Of a stretch of 64,000 bases of DNA, positions 27,801 through 40,126 are shown one piece after another. The position numbers were made by a program, and so were the translations under genes. This DNA comes from Galbula dea (taxonomy: Eukaryota; Chordata; Aves; Piciformes; Galbulidae). The notes below the pieces were generated by a model. That model was not told where the DNA came from, did no database searches, and was given only the letters and a program-made list of their open reading frames with translations. The stretch is taken from positions 1,030,191-1,094,190 of the forward strand of contig VWZX01019989.1 in assembly GCA_013399015.1 (NCBI GenBank), in the 5' to 3' direction. Position 1 is the stretch's first letter. Every line of letters begins with the position of its first letter.

Positions 27801-30800
27801 TTGAAAATTAGAAAGGACAAAACAACAGCAATAGGATATTTTTGCATTTATTTCCACTGTGTGCCTTGAAAAAGACATTTTAAATCTAAGGTTATAGAAG
27901 AAAGAGACTGACACAGATGCACTTGTTCAGCTTTGCCCCAGACAGTAAATCCTATAGACATGGAGTGCCCCCTGTGGGATTTTAGCTTACTCAACTTCAC
28001 ACAAAGTAACTACAGGAGGTGCTTTGCTACCATTGCTGCAATCACATGATGGCCTGACATACCAAGTGGCCCAAAGACCTTATTGTCCACTTCAGTATGA
28101 TAAAGAGTTTGTGTTGGACCTAGGAAGCCATACCTTGCAGGCGCAAGGTTAATATATTAGTGCTGTGCAGCACCAACAACAAAGACAAAGTAACTTCAAA
28201 CTACAAAAACAACTGTTTATGCTTATGCAACTAGGAATTACTTCTCTGAAGAACTGGTGTTAAACCATAGACACAAATAATAATTTCTATAATGATAAAA
28301 AAATCTATATATTATGTAATTTCCAAGAAGACACTTTCTGACAAGCTGACAAGTTACCAATAGATGGACACTGGTACTTTCCTTTTGCTGGTTCTGTTCA
28401 CCATGTGTGTGCATAGTCTGAAATATTTTTGGTTTGTTAAACTGTTTGCTGCATTTGAAATTACTTCAGACCTCATTTTGGATGAGCTGAAATTACTTTT
28501 CTGGCAAATAAATTATGTGCCAATTAATCAGTTTCTTTTGGACTACTTTCAATTTCAACCTCATATTCATACCTCTAGAAAATACTGCTTCATTGCTGAG
28601 AGGATGAACTTTTCAGAAGATAAACAACCTCCATTGACTTCACTTTCAGTTGTGAGTGTTCATGTGTGCGTGTTTGTATTTTTCTTATCTGATAGCCAGA
28701 AAACGGTGGACTTTCTAATCACCTACCAAGTATTTTAACTGACTTGCATATCATGCACAAAATCTGTAGCAGAGATAGAGATGAACAGTCTTCTTGCACA
28801 GCACTGCCTAGGTTAGCACCTTATTTTTAATAGTAGTCCTCATGTAGCGCTCAGCAGGCCTTCCACCTCTGACATGACACGAGGAAGGAATACAATAAAC
28901 AGCTTCACTGGGCTACACAGACCTGGTTCATCTCTCATCAGTGCCTACACTCTCTATCAAACAAAATACAATCTGTGGGATGTATTCATGTAATTAGAGA
29001 CTATTGTGATAAATATTCAAAAGACCACCCATGTAAAGTCACATAAAAAATCAGAAGACATTTTTTTGACAGCTTGACTTTGAAACATAATTATCTTCCT
29101 TTGTAACAACTCATTCATCTGCAATATCCTTGATTATTTTTAAAGAAAAAAGAGGGTAGTAAATTATTCTTGGACAAGTAATCTTTCTGTTCTGTGCCAG
29201 GAGGATGAAAAATTCAACTCTGAAGTGCCAACTACATTATGTAAGTCAGCATCCCTGGAATTATAGGGCTAGCAGCAATTGCAATTAGCAAGAGAAGGCA
29301 TAATTCAGGCAAAGGCTGTTGGACGGTTTTCCAGATCTGAAAGGACAGACTGAGAAATGCTCCAACTGGGACTTTTCTAGGAAGAACCTTTTGGTCCTTC
29401 TGACCATAACAAAAAGCCTGCCTACTTAAAAAAAAAAGTGATAATAATAAAAAAGTTCTCTTCTCTACATGCAGACACAGTGTCTGTTCCCCTTCCCTGT
29501 AAGTGCAGCATCCACTGCTACAGTTTTGGCAACTGCATGAGCTCGGCTCCAGATTAGACTGTTTGTGCTCAGTTATTTTCACACACTGCCAAAATTTGCT
29601 GACAACACCAGGAGAAAAAAAAAAGGGGAAAACTGGTGATTTTCAACAGTTTATAACTCAGCTCAACCTAAGCAGGTTTTTATGGGACAAAGAACAGAGA
29701 TTTCTCTGTAGACAGCACTTTATTCCTGCCTAATTTAAAAGATTTGCTGTGAATGATGGAAACATTAGAACTTCTTAAAGAAAACATAACAAAACAAAAA
29801 TCCTCGCAGTTCACTAGTATTTTTTTTACAGTAGATCAGGTTTAGTGATATAAATAGAGAGAGCATTATCTACCTCTCTTGGAATTATTTACAACAAAGT
29901 TTTTTTAAAGAAAAAGAAAATATTAGACTTAGAGGAAGAGGGCTTCAAAATACATGGTATTGCTTCAAGAAGTGAAATTTCTTCCCTAGAATAATTCACA
30001 CTTGAGCTATTCTAGTGCCAGAGTTTTCCCTAAAGAGTGTGAAACAGTCTTCTCAGGGTTACAGAGTCAGGAGTAAACACAAGTTCCACTCTAAGACACA
30101 GTATTTTAAATATATATTTTCACTGACATAATATCTAACAACTTCCTATTAAACCCCAGCAGTTTCTGGAGTGCTCTTGCTGTTTAACACTTACATTCAG
30201 TCCATATCTAGAATCGCCTAAAGCAGCATTTCCTAAGCTATTTTAAATACATGCTCCTCTGTCCCATTAGCTGACTGCAGGGCCCAGGTTGTTAAAGTTA
30301 CACCTCTATAAAATCTCAAATTTAATCAGCGCTGCTTTTGAGCACCTCAAACTTTCCCCAGTGAAGTATGCCCTAAAACTTGGGAGACAATACTGCTTTA
30401 CTGTAGCTTTGAACAGTATCTGTACAATAGCTATTGTTTTCTGTTAAGGATACCAAGACCAGCTAACTGCTTCACAAAACTGACCTCTTATTCAATTACT
30501 GTTATTTTTGAGTTGAAATAGTAAGAAACATTTCAACAACATTAGAAACTTTTGCAAAACTAGCAAACATGACAAGAGCACTTTTCATAAAAGGCATAGG
30601 CTGGGAAGAAGGGTGACAAAGAATATACTGGAGTTTCTGTATATAAACATAAAATATGTAATGGACTGAAAGACCTCAGGAGAGACTTGTTTGCAACAGA
30701 GCCTCATGGTGAGGGTGAGTTTTTGAAGTTTGGATGCTTTTGGCAGCTTTATAGAACTTTAAGACAGACCAGCTATGACTAAAACATGCTCAGCTTGTTA

Positions 30801-31435
30801 ACTATACAAACGTAATCTTTTTTCCATCTTTCTCTCCACGTGCTGACAGCATTAGCATTCTCTCCAGTGTTCTTCTTCCTTCTGAGGTACAATGGATCTA
30901 CCAGTTTATGCAGTTCCTGATACTACATTACACTACAACTTTCCAGCAATAACTTACTGAGCTAAGAGAGATCATCATTTAGAAAAAATGAGCAGCTGTA
31001 TTAAAGGCTCTAGAGCTACACAATTCCAAATACATTTCAGGATATACTGTTCGGTCCGTGTATATTTTAATGAGAAAGTTTGGCAGAGCAGTTTGGCAGA
31101 AGAAAGTACTGCCAAGTGATTGGATATGGGATATACCTCCACTTGCCCTGGACTCCCACATCACCTTAGGAACTATTCTTCCCATCCCCCAATACACCAA
31201 CTCTCAAGGCAGTCAAATTTATAGCCCAATAAAATTTTTTATTAAAAATAAAGTGTGGCTTTTAAGTACTGCAGTCTTCCAACATCCTTATGCCAGGTCT
31301 AGATCAGACTGTTGCAGCTAAATGTGAAGCTGAGGAGACTTGGCCCACTTTATACTGCACTCCTAAGTTAAGAGTTTCAAGATCTAAGTCGTCTCTCTTT
31401 CCATTTTGTAACAGCTGTTTTTCTATCCTTTCATT

Positions 31436-31489
31436 AAAAAAAAAAAAAAAGGAAAGAGACTAGTGTAGAAAAGTTAAATAAATAAATAA
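31436..31489. repeat. A15 tract and (AAAT)n tract
   Basis: Fifteen A at 31436-31450, then a short unique spacer, then TTAAATAAATAAATAAT at about 31474-31489. Confidence 0.8.
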
Positions 31490-32285
31490 TGGCTCACAAA
31501 ACCCCAGTGGAGGAACCACTGCTGGTCCTGCCAATAAAAATGTTCCTTCTCTTCAGGGCTGGCTAAACAACTGAAAGTGTTTCTAATGATCTGCTGGCAG
31601 CACTATCCGTCATTGCACTAAATGGATTCATGTCTCCCTAAACTAAGGATAATTATTTATAATGCACCGTCAGAAGTTAGGAAGTATTTAAGCCTCAGAA
31701 GTCTAATTTCTCATTTCTTCCCAACTCCTCAAAGCTTGGTTTTATTCAGGCCTCCTTATGTAAAGATGATGAGAAAAGTCTGACTGATAGAGATTTCACA
31801 CTTTGTTGCAGTGCTAGTGAAACATCTGCATGAGCTTAAAAAATACTTTAGCAGACCAGACATCTGCAGTCTGATTTTAGAATTACAGCCACCTCACATT
31901 ATGTTTATCTCTCCTCTCTTTTTTTGTCATTTGTTACACTGACTTGTGTCTTACCTTAAAGCAGATGATAGGCTACTCAAAGCAAGATGTCACATTCATA
32001 AGATACCCAAAACTAAATGAGTCCTAATAATCGTTTAGGATCTTTGAAGATGCTATTGTGCAAGTAACAGTAGTCTACTGCAGAACATCTGAAGGAAGGA
32101 ACGTTTTTGAGCTCTAATGAGAGTGAATGTCATGTAGGTAATCCTTGGTCAGAAGTCACTTGTGAAGGCTTGACTGATGGCATATATAGCTACCTACAGA
32201 GACAAACTCAATCAGTGGTTGCCTTTCAAACACCAAGGATCAGAGGAGAATTCAGAGATATCAGTAAAACATGCCTACAGATAAC

Positions 32286-32306
32286 AAAAAAACCCCAAAC
32301 TTACTT
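32286..32306 (-). promoter_or_regulatory. Splice donor of exon B with G-run and U-run
   Basis: The intron starts GTAAGTTTGGGGTTTTTTTG on the gene strand: full-consensus GTAAGT, then a G4 run and a T7 run within the first 20 nt. G-runs and U-rich tracts just inside an intron are known to favour donor use (hnRNP H and TIA1 types); binding here is inference. Confidence 0.85.
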
Positions 32307-32465
32307 CATTTCCAGGACTTCCTCCAAATGTTTCCTTCTTTCAGCTCGTAGGTTGGTCAAATGGGTTTCCTTCTCAGCCAAAGACTGTTGTGTAGAGGAC
32401 AGTTTTGCTTTCATTGACTCCAGCTCCTGCTTAACCTTCTCCATGGCCATCATCAGCTCTTCTAC
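32305..32465 (-). CDS. ERC1: ERC1 internal coding exon B (coiled-coil segment)
   Basis: Reverse-strand exon of 161 nt (53 codons plus 2 nt), preceded by AAATATTTTAG and followed by GTAAGT. It starts VEELMMAMEKVKQELESMKA, continues through a TQQSLAEKETHL core and ends with ERRKHLEEVLEM plus AA of a split lysine codon. As I recall the families, ERC1 has MEKVKQELESMKAK here while ERC2 has a diverged ALEKTRQELDATKAR version, so this is ERC1. The role is structural: coiled-coil scaffold near the C-terminal end of ELKS, before the segment where isoforms diverge between a PDZ-binding C-terminus and a longer alternative. The next exon should supply the last base of the lysine codon and then encode QEALLAAISEK; I do not see it in the 32 kb to the left. 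A plus-strand ORF covering this exon is only its antisense shadow. Confidence 0.94.
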
Positions 32466-32506
32466 CTAAAATATTTTTTGAGATGACAGAAGGACAGAAA
32501 ATTAGT
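32466..32506 (-). promoter_or_regulatory. Splice acceptor of exon B
   Basis: On the gene strand a pyrimidine-rich stretch (TTTTCTGTCCTTCTGTCATC) is followed by an A-rich interval and then AAATATTTTAG|GTA. The strongest pyrimidine tract sits about 20 nt upstream of the AG rather than directly against it. Confidence 0.8.
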
Positions 32507-34180
32507 GTCATGTGATCAACAGGAACTTGCTAAATGTCACAACTACATTGGAGCACAAAGGTTACCAGTGCAGTTACACTGCATAACACAGCTGCAGACT
32601 GGAAGCATCATCTAGTGCTGCGTACATCTACTCGTGATTGAAGCAACGCTACACTCTGTGAATTAACATACCCTGGTCACTGGAATGTTACCATTACAAT
32701 ACTGGATTACAAATCTTGAACTCTTCAGCATTTCTGGTTTATAAAATGTACCTAAAGGACAAAAGGATGGCCTGTATATATTAAAATTACCCCACAAAAA
32801 TGCTATATATTAAATACAATATATCAATAATATACCAAAAGGATAAAAAAACCCCCTCCTCTGTAAATGATGCCTAAAAAGAAGCTACACATGCACTTCG
32901 AGAATGAAAGTAATGTTGCTGAAACATGGAGAGATCTAGGTTCCCATGAAGATGTAGGTAAGGCTATTTCCCTTAAAAGGCTGAACAATGCTTACTGGCA
33001 TGTTTTGTGATTTAGCAACAAAAAAGACATCCAAAGAGTTAATGGCACACAAGTACAGCAGAAGAGTGTTCCTATTTTCAGCAGATTGAAAAGGTTCAGA
33101 ATTAACATGATTGTAAATTCTAGCATAGATATTACACAGGTTAACACAGTCATATTTTATTTTGCACTTGGAGTAGGTTCCGTCTCAGCTAAAGTTTATC
33201 ATTAATTAACATGCAAAACCACAACAGATCCTCAAGTATAGCTACATGTAGCATAAAAAACCTCAGGATATTCTTTCAATAATTGTATAATACTGCTCAG
33301 TGGCACATATTACTTTCATTGACTTCTTCCACATGGATTTTCTCTATCACAACCAAGTGTTCATAAACAATTTTATTATGTACTTCAAATGGGTAAACCT
33401 CAGATGCTACTCTTGCACATGATCACATACTTGTATAAATTTAGCATGACAATACATCACTGAATTGCTTTTATAACCCTGCATAACAATCAACTTGTGT
33501 TCCACTCCGAGAGTGAATTACTGAAATTATACTAACCTCAATTTCTACTTACATATTTTTACAAAGACAGTTGGCCACATCACTTCCTATACAGGGTGAA
33601 AGGTATGGAACATACCATCTCCTGCTTTAACATATCCTGTACTTTTAAAGGCAGAGCTAATGAGCCAGGAAAAACACACAGAACAAGACTGGTTTTCATC
33701 CTCAATCAGTGTTAGAGCAAGGAACATTGCAATTTAGAATCAACAGATTTCTAAAAATCTAGCATAGATGTGCAGGGATTACTGCAGAACTTATCTACTT
33801 CCACTCAAATGCAGCTAACAAGAAGCATTCTTCTTAAGTTCAGCAAATTAAGAAAAATTTAGAACACAAAATTAGCAAAAACTATTCAAAATGTACAGGT
33901 AAGAATTCATCCAGTAATCAACAGACTGACAGAGAATTTCAGTAGCACGCAGTTCAAACTGGCTAGTGTGTTCTCCTGTCTTTTTAGTGTTCAATGTGCA
34001 AAACACAATCAGAAACTCATGTCATTTTTAAAACTCCATAAAAAGAGATAAGAGAAATATCAGAGAATAATGCAAAGAAAATGTGCGGAAACAAGTGAAT
34101 AGCAAAAATACTACTAGGATGGAAACTGATGCCTAGGAAGAGAAAACTAGCAACGTGCTGGGAAAGTGAAGGTGTACTGG

Positions 34181-34210
34181 TGTATCGGCTTCTAGTGTAT
34201 CAGCTTCTAC
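34181..34210. repeat. 15-bp tandem duplication
   Basis: TGTATCGGCTTCTAG is followed directly by TGTATCAGCTTCTAC. Confidence 0.85.
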
Positions 34211-35334
34211 TTTCTTTGGGTGGATGAGAATTACCTACATAAACATTTTCCTTTAAACTGAGAAGAAGCATGCTGACTACAAACTCCTCTGCTTATAACA
34301 GAAAACAATTTCTAATAAAGCCCCCAGCCAACTGCAATAATCAGAAGGGCTTGTGTCAATCTGTCAGCTGCCAAGATAAAACAATCTCTGAAACAACATC
34401 TTTTCCATAATCAGGTTTGAAAGATTTCTCACATCTTTCTTTCTATCCCCAGCCGTCAAGATCTGTGATGCTAACAGTGAAGGACTAGTTTGCTTGATGC
34501 AGATCTGTAGCATAACAACTCCATGCTGTTAAGGAGACACAGCATGGCTAGAGGCCATACCTAGGCCAAGGCTCCTAGTGCTCAGTGGCAAGTTCTAACT
34601 CTGCAGGACTACTCAGTAATAGTGATTACTGCAGGTACTTAATCTTCTTCTCATTGCTCTGTTTGCTAATTTTTTTAATTCTAAGATTATATCCTGTATT
34701 TTTGCAGGTTAACAGAAAATTGATCTAATCATGTATTAGGAATTGCTGGAATGCAAGTGGCTTTTAACCTGTGCCAATAACTTGGTTTACGCAACAGTCA
34801 CTACTTTCCATCCTCTCCAGCAAGTGCCATTTGTCATGCAATTTACTACAGACAAAATTCACCAAAATAGTGATGACTGTATTCACAATAAAGACTTCAT
34901 TGTTCAGATTCACCAAGCCATAGATATTCCATGGGACTATTTCAATTAAACTTCTACAGAATAAAACATTTTATTTGGCAGCTTATGAATCTTAGCGCAG
35001 ACCTGTCTGCTTATGTCCCAGTAAGCAGTCTTATGAGAAACTGATACAGGAGTACTTACTGGAAGCAAACTGCTTGCAAAGCACATCTAGTTTAGCCTAT
35101 ACAAAACCCCTCAAATCTACCCTTGAAGTTGTTTACCCAAGAGCACCTAATTATATAATAAAGCAGGAAATATTTGCCAAGAACCAGCGTTCTTGGCACA
35201 CCAAGACATTTTCAGAGACATGCTGTTGACATTTTCAATTTAACTGCAGGTAAACTTGTGCACTGTCAGTTAGAACTAGAAAGTTTCCATTTCAGGAGCT
35301 GTAAGGAGTGCACTCTTTTCTCTCTGCTCAAATG

Positions 35335-35356
35335 ATAGTATATAGATAGTATATAG
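35335..35356. repeat. 11-bp perfect tandem duplication
   Basis: ATAGTATATAG occurs twice in a row. Confidence 0.85.
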
Positions 35357-37030
35357 AACAGAGTATATGTCTGAATAAGTCATATATCTATGACTTACCC
35401 ATGATTCAGTTCTCTGTAGACAGGCCTGAAAGGACTTCATGTATTCTGAGCAGGATGGATTTGCAGAGAACTTAAATGGAGACTATTTTTTCATTGGTTT
35501 TAGGCCTTAAGTGACCTGACCAGGTGACAGCTTATCTTTAGGAAGAACATGAAGCTGAATGAAGTTTCCATTAGAGGAAAGAGTTCCTCAGTGACTGAAC
35601 AAACTACGTGAAAGCGGGCAAGTCATGTCAATTAGATCAGTGTGAGATTCACAGCAGCAGAAAAGAGAGATGTCAATACAGGACAAGTTTTTTACATAGT
35701 ATTACATCTCCTAAGAAAGCATGAAAGCAAGGTGGAAAGAAAAGGCAATGCAACAAGAGAAGTTTATCTACTATGTCAATGGCAGCCTGTAAAGAAATAG
35801 AAGAAATAACGTAATACCAAAAAAATGAAGTCCTTTTCAGGAGCCTATCTACCATCTTAACCTCCCTGCTCCTACAAACTCTGATTTCAGGCTCCTCTAA
35901 TGCAAGTGTAAACCAGAAAACAGACTGTTGCGTAGACATACAGACACCACATTATCTCCAAGTATGTAGTGTTTCTGGTAAGCTTTTCTGGCCACTGGGT
36001 AATGTGAAGCCAGGGACTTCCAAAGAACTTGGTCAAGGTTCCCAGAAGTTAGTAAAAAGATAGTAAAATTGAGAGAGGGACTGAATATGCAAAATATTAA
36101 TGAGGCTGGGGATCCTACCAACCTCCTGGAAAGATTACTGATGTTTAGGATAGGCAAATTCAAATTCCCACCTCTTAGGTGAGGAGAACTAATGCACTAC
36201 TGAATACTTCTGAGACACAGTAGATATTTCAGGCCATGAAGAAAGCTGCATCAGCTGGCGTGATTGGTATTAGTTGTCTCTTAAAATTAGAGCCTGAAGA
36301 CTCCAATACCCAAGGTCAATCCAGACAAGCAGACTAACTAAAGTAGCCTCAGGATCCCCAAATGCTTCAATGTGTTTAAATTACAATGTAGTGGAAGCTA
36401 TCCTTTTCTTTCCATTGTGAACTTCTTCCTCGGGGATGAAGGATTACCTGAAGAGAACTTTTCCACTGCACAGAAAATTGAAAAATGCCTCTATAGCCCT
36501 CTCAGGAAAATAGTTCTGGAGCCTGATTTTCTGCTTCCATCTTTTCAGAGAAGCACAGCAATTTTGGGTTATCATCCACACAACAAATGCTGGTAATATT
36601 ATGTAATTCACTACAGTGGTACTGTGCATATATAATGAGGCAGCGGACAAAGTCATCAATGTGGTAAAACCAGAGCAAAATGCTATGCACTTGAAAAAAC
36701 ACATGCAGGGGCAGAGGATCTGATCTGAAACGGTGACCCATGCAATTTACATTTCTATGCTATGTGCATAAAAAAGAACAAGGAAGAGGCTAAAGAATGC
36801 CCTCCAGACACTGCAGAGGAAAATCTTCCAGACTCAAGTGACAGGATATGAATGCATCCACAGTTCAAATGTATATGGCTGGCTTAAATAATATTTATTA
36901 AGGACAGCAAATCACTGGTACACTACATAAAAACTGTTTTATGTAAATATTAAAGAAGGTTTTTTCCCACCTGTAGATTAAAAATCTTTGCAGAAAATAC
37001 TGCTCTTCTCTCTGCTATTAATTTTCACAT

Positions 37031-37158
37031 AAAATGGTCTGGGTTGGAAAGGACCTTTGAATACCACCTAGCCCTACTTTCCTGCCATGGGCAGGGATGT
37101 CTTTCACTAGATCAGGTTGTTCAAAGCCCCATCCAACCTGACCTTAAACACCTGCAAT
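37031..37158 (-). mobile_element. Outer (older) CR1 LINE, 3' part
   Basis: Starts AAATGGTCTGGGTTGGAAAG and continues through GGGCAGGGATGTCTTTCAC to CTTAAACACCTGCAAT. This is the reverse complement of a CR1 3' end. It is interrupted at TGCAAT and resumes at 37483, so both parts are one insertion. Confidence 0.88.
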
Positions 37159-37482
37159 CACAGAATCACAGAATGGCTCAGGTTGGAAGGGACCTTAAAG
37201 ATCATCTAGTTCCAACCCCCTGCTATGGGCAGGGACGCCACACGCACTACAGCAGGTTGCCCAGGGCCACATCCAACCTGGCCTTAAACACTGCCAGGGA
37301 TGGGGCCTCCACAACCTCTCTGGGCAACCTGTTCCAGTGCCTCACCACCCTTTGGGTAAAGAACCCCCTTCTAATCTCCAGCCTAAATTTCCCCTCCTTC
37401 AGCTTATATCCATTCCTCCGTGTCCTGTTGCAATCCAATCAGGTGAAAAGTCTCTCCCCTACTACCTTATAATCCCCTTTCT
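37159..37482 (-). mobile_element. Inner (younger) CR1 LINE nested in an older CR1
   Basis: Starts CACAGAATCACAGAATGGCT and ends before the second TGCAAT. The minus strand (37247-37438) still reads an open 63-codon stretch ending in NRLPREVVEAPSLAVFKARL and LGNLL then stop, the C-terminus of CR1 ORF2 (reverse transcriptase polyprotein). It is strongly 5'-truncated (324 bp), hence non-autonomous. The surrounding older CR1 is split exactly here, with TGCAAT on both sides. Confidence 0.92.
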
Positions 37483-38140
37483 TGCAATGATGGGGCATCC
37501 ACAATTTCTCTGGACAAACTATTCTAGTGTCTCACTACCCTCACTGTAAAAAATTTCTTCCTTTTATCTAGTCTAAACTTGCCCCTCTTTCAGTTCAAAG
37601 CCTCTACCAGTTGCCCTGCCACTATAGGTCTTGGTAAAAAGTCTCCCTCTCTCTCCATCTCTTGTAAGACCTCTTTATATAATGAAAGGTCAAAATAAAG
37701 TCTTTCCAGAGCCTTCTCTTCTCCAGGCTGAACAACCCCAACTCTCTTAGCCTGTCCTCACATTTTTGTGGCCCTTCTCTGCATCTGCTCCAACAGGTCC
37801 ATATCTTTCTTGTTCTGAGGACATCAGAGCTGAACACACTACTCCAGGTGAGGTCTCACCAGAGCAGAGCAGAGTTGCAGAATCACCCCCCTCAACCTGC
37901 TGACCACACTTCTTTTGATGCACCTAGGGATACAGCTGGCTTTCTGGGGTGCGAGTACACATTGCCAGCTCATGTCCAGCTTTTTAACCACAAGGACCCC
38001 CAACCTCCTTCTCCACAGGACTGCTCTCAGTCCATTCACCTCCCAGTCTGTATTTAGATTGGGTATTGCCTTGAACCAGGTGCAGGACCTTGCTATTGGT
38101 CTAGTTGAACTTTGTGAGGTTTTTCACTGATCCAGATAAT
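37483..38140 (-). mobile_element. Outer (older) CR1 LINE, resumed part
   Basis: Begins TGCAATGATGGGGCATCCAC, the base-for-base continuation of the CR1 left at 37158. It passes CTTCTCTTCTCCAGGCTGAA, GCCCTTCTCTGCATCTGCTC and GGTGAGGTCTCACCAGAGC. On the minus strand, 37839-38039 still reads fragments such as CIKRSVVSRLRG and SALVRPHLE of CR1 ORF2, with frame damage. Decayed and 5'-truncated. Confidence 0.9.
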
Positions 38141-40126
38141 GTTTCACCATACAGATGGTCCAAAGTACCTGTTAGTTTTGTTATTTTTCCTTCTTGATAA
38201 TTTTTTTGACTAAGCATAAAAGAGTGCACATTAATCCACAATCAAAAGTCTCAAAAGAGCATCACAAAAGGGGTTGACTATAACACTAAAATTCTGCTCC
38301 TAAACTTGAGATATAGTACTTAAGGTGCAGTGATACATGGGAAATTTACAGTTTAATGTTTTTTACATGCCTGAAAACAGACACATTTTTATGTTTCTGA
38401 TTGAAGTAAAGAGATTATTTTTTTCAATATACATACAGACACAGTGGGCTATGGAATAATTGTTTATATTCAGTATTGTGTCTCAAAAGTTCCAGGTAGA
38501 GTACAAAATGACAAAATTTTAGAGAATATAGACAAAATACCAGCACAAACAAGTAATTTTCCATGATCACTGTATAAATCGATCACTAGATGTCTTGTTT
38601 TCAAATGTCTTATTCTTGTCTCATCAGGATAACTGGCATATTTAGAATTATTTGCTTTCTAAACATAGACCTTTCTTGTAAAAACAAGAAATTAGCATTA
38701 GAAGACAAAATGTACTAAAAATCTGTACTTTTGCCCAAAATTAATTAGGCCAGCAAAACAAAAAGTCATGCAAGTACAAGTCAGTAGTAAGAACACTACA
38801 AGGACTGAAAACAAATAATTTAACATTTCTCAAAGTGTCTTCGCTCACTCAGAGGACAGTCTCTTCCTTTTCTACAGCTCTTGAGTTTTTAAACTATTTT
38901 TCATTTCTATATTATATTTTACTTAGATGAACTGATTAGACTTTAGGACAAAAAGAAGAAAAATAAATAGACATGAAAAGAAAGACAAAGACAAGAGTTC
39001 TGGCTCCATGCAAACTTGTTTGGATCCCAGAAAAATTTCCCAGAACAGATGTTAAGACATGGAAAAAGCACAGGTCACACTTGAGACTTAAGTATGTAAT
39101 TTAACTGCCTCAAGTAACATATTACAGGGAGAAAGTATTGAGTCTGACATAACTTGGATTGCCAGCAGGACCAGATGGTTTGCTTAAATCACTAGCTAAT
39201 AAACCTTTACACAAAATAAGAGGGAAATGAATTATGGTTTCATCATATCCCTATTTTCGTTAAAGTAGTAGGGTGGCTTTTGGTACTCTTAAAGACTATA
39301 TCCAAGACACTTAACTAAATTCTTGGCTATTCTGAATTAAGGGAAAAACTTTCAAATTCTTACAGGTTCGTTAGGCTAAAAAATACCAGAGGAAAAGGAG
39401 AAAAATAAGTAAGCAGTAGCAAAAAAAAAAAATTCTTCCTCTCCAACCTCTCCCTCCTCCCCTAAATTTAAAATTTGGTTTGTAAGGAAAGGACAGCCCT
39501 CAACTAGAACACCTCAAAGCTGTGCCACACTAACAGCAGAAGGATATACAGCAGAATGGCTCTGCCCCACCACACAGGCTGGAACTTGGGCTCCAGTTCA
39601 AGCCCCCCTTATTCACCACCAGTGCATGAGTATGCATAGACTTGTAGACGGACAGAGGAATGCATCATGGCTACCGGCTTCTCCTCTATGACAATGTGAC
39701 TACCACTAATCCTTATGAAGCAGATACATAAGAAGTTAAGATCTTTTACCTTCATTTTTATTCTTTAATGGTAGGCACTATAAAGGTACACTACAGCTAC
39801 CAGGTGTTCACCTAAAGAGAGTGTTCTTCCCTACACTACAAATATCACCCTATATAACTGCTTCACTTGATCTGTGTGGTCACTGTTAATGAACATTGCC
39901 ATAAGATCCTATGCGGACAAGTAAAAACCTTTTTCTTTTCTTCTTCATTAGTTGGCATTCCTTATTTGAAAATCCCACTTAAAGACACTCAGAAATAAAC
40001 ACAGCAGAATATTGTGCAATAAAAAAAGATGTTTGTATACATCACATTTGCCTTCATCTCAAAGAGGATGCTAGATTTACAGCACTCCTTTTGCCAAGGT
40101 CAACTGGTGTACAGCATTAGAGGACT
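38141..40126. other. Intronic stretch, no gene seen
   Basis: AT-rich, with A12 at 39421-39432. A moderately GC-richer patch at 39480-39720 has no recognised feature. Confidence 0.55.

Larger units (their letters stand above)
1..32304 (-). other. ERC1: ERC1 intron downstream of exon B (partial)
   Basis: The intron starts at GTAAGT after exon B and runs beyond the left edge, so it is at least 32.3 kb. The expected next coding segment (QEALLAAISEK) was looked for on the minus strand by eye and not found. The content is AT-rich with old repeats annotated separately. Confidence 0.85.
24061..32304. other. Intronic stretch, no gene seen
   Basis: AT-rich. It includes an especially TA-rich patch at 27718-27800, A15 at 31436-31450 and an AAAT run at 31474-31489. 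The 124-codon plus ORF at 28364-28738 is hydrophobic and T-rich, has no domain and sits in AT-rich DNA; I do not call it. Confidence 0.6.
32466..37030. other. Intronic stretch, no gene seen
   Basis: AT-rich with two exact or near-exact short tandem duplications (34181-34210 and 35335-35356). ORFs reach 88 codons and have no recognisable domain. Confidence 0.6.

Noticed and set aside
28364..28738. 124-codon plus-strand ORF with hydrophobic start
   Set aside because: Composition reflects T-rich DNA and no family is recognised. The signal-peptide-like start is probably chance.
32107..32469. 120-codon plus-strand ORF across exon B
   Set aside because: It is the antisense shadow of the ERC1 exon. 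The minus strand gives the recognisable coiled-coil sequence with proper splice sites.
37044..37472. 142-codon plus-strand ORF
   Set aside because: Antisense to the nested CR1 elements; CR1 coding sequence is on the other strand.
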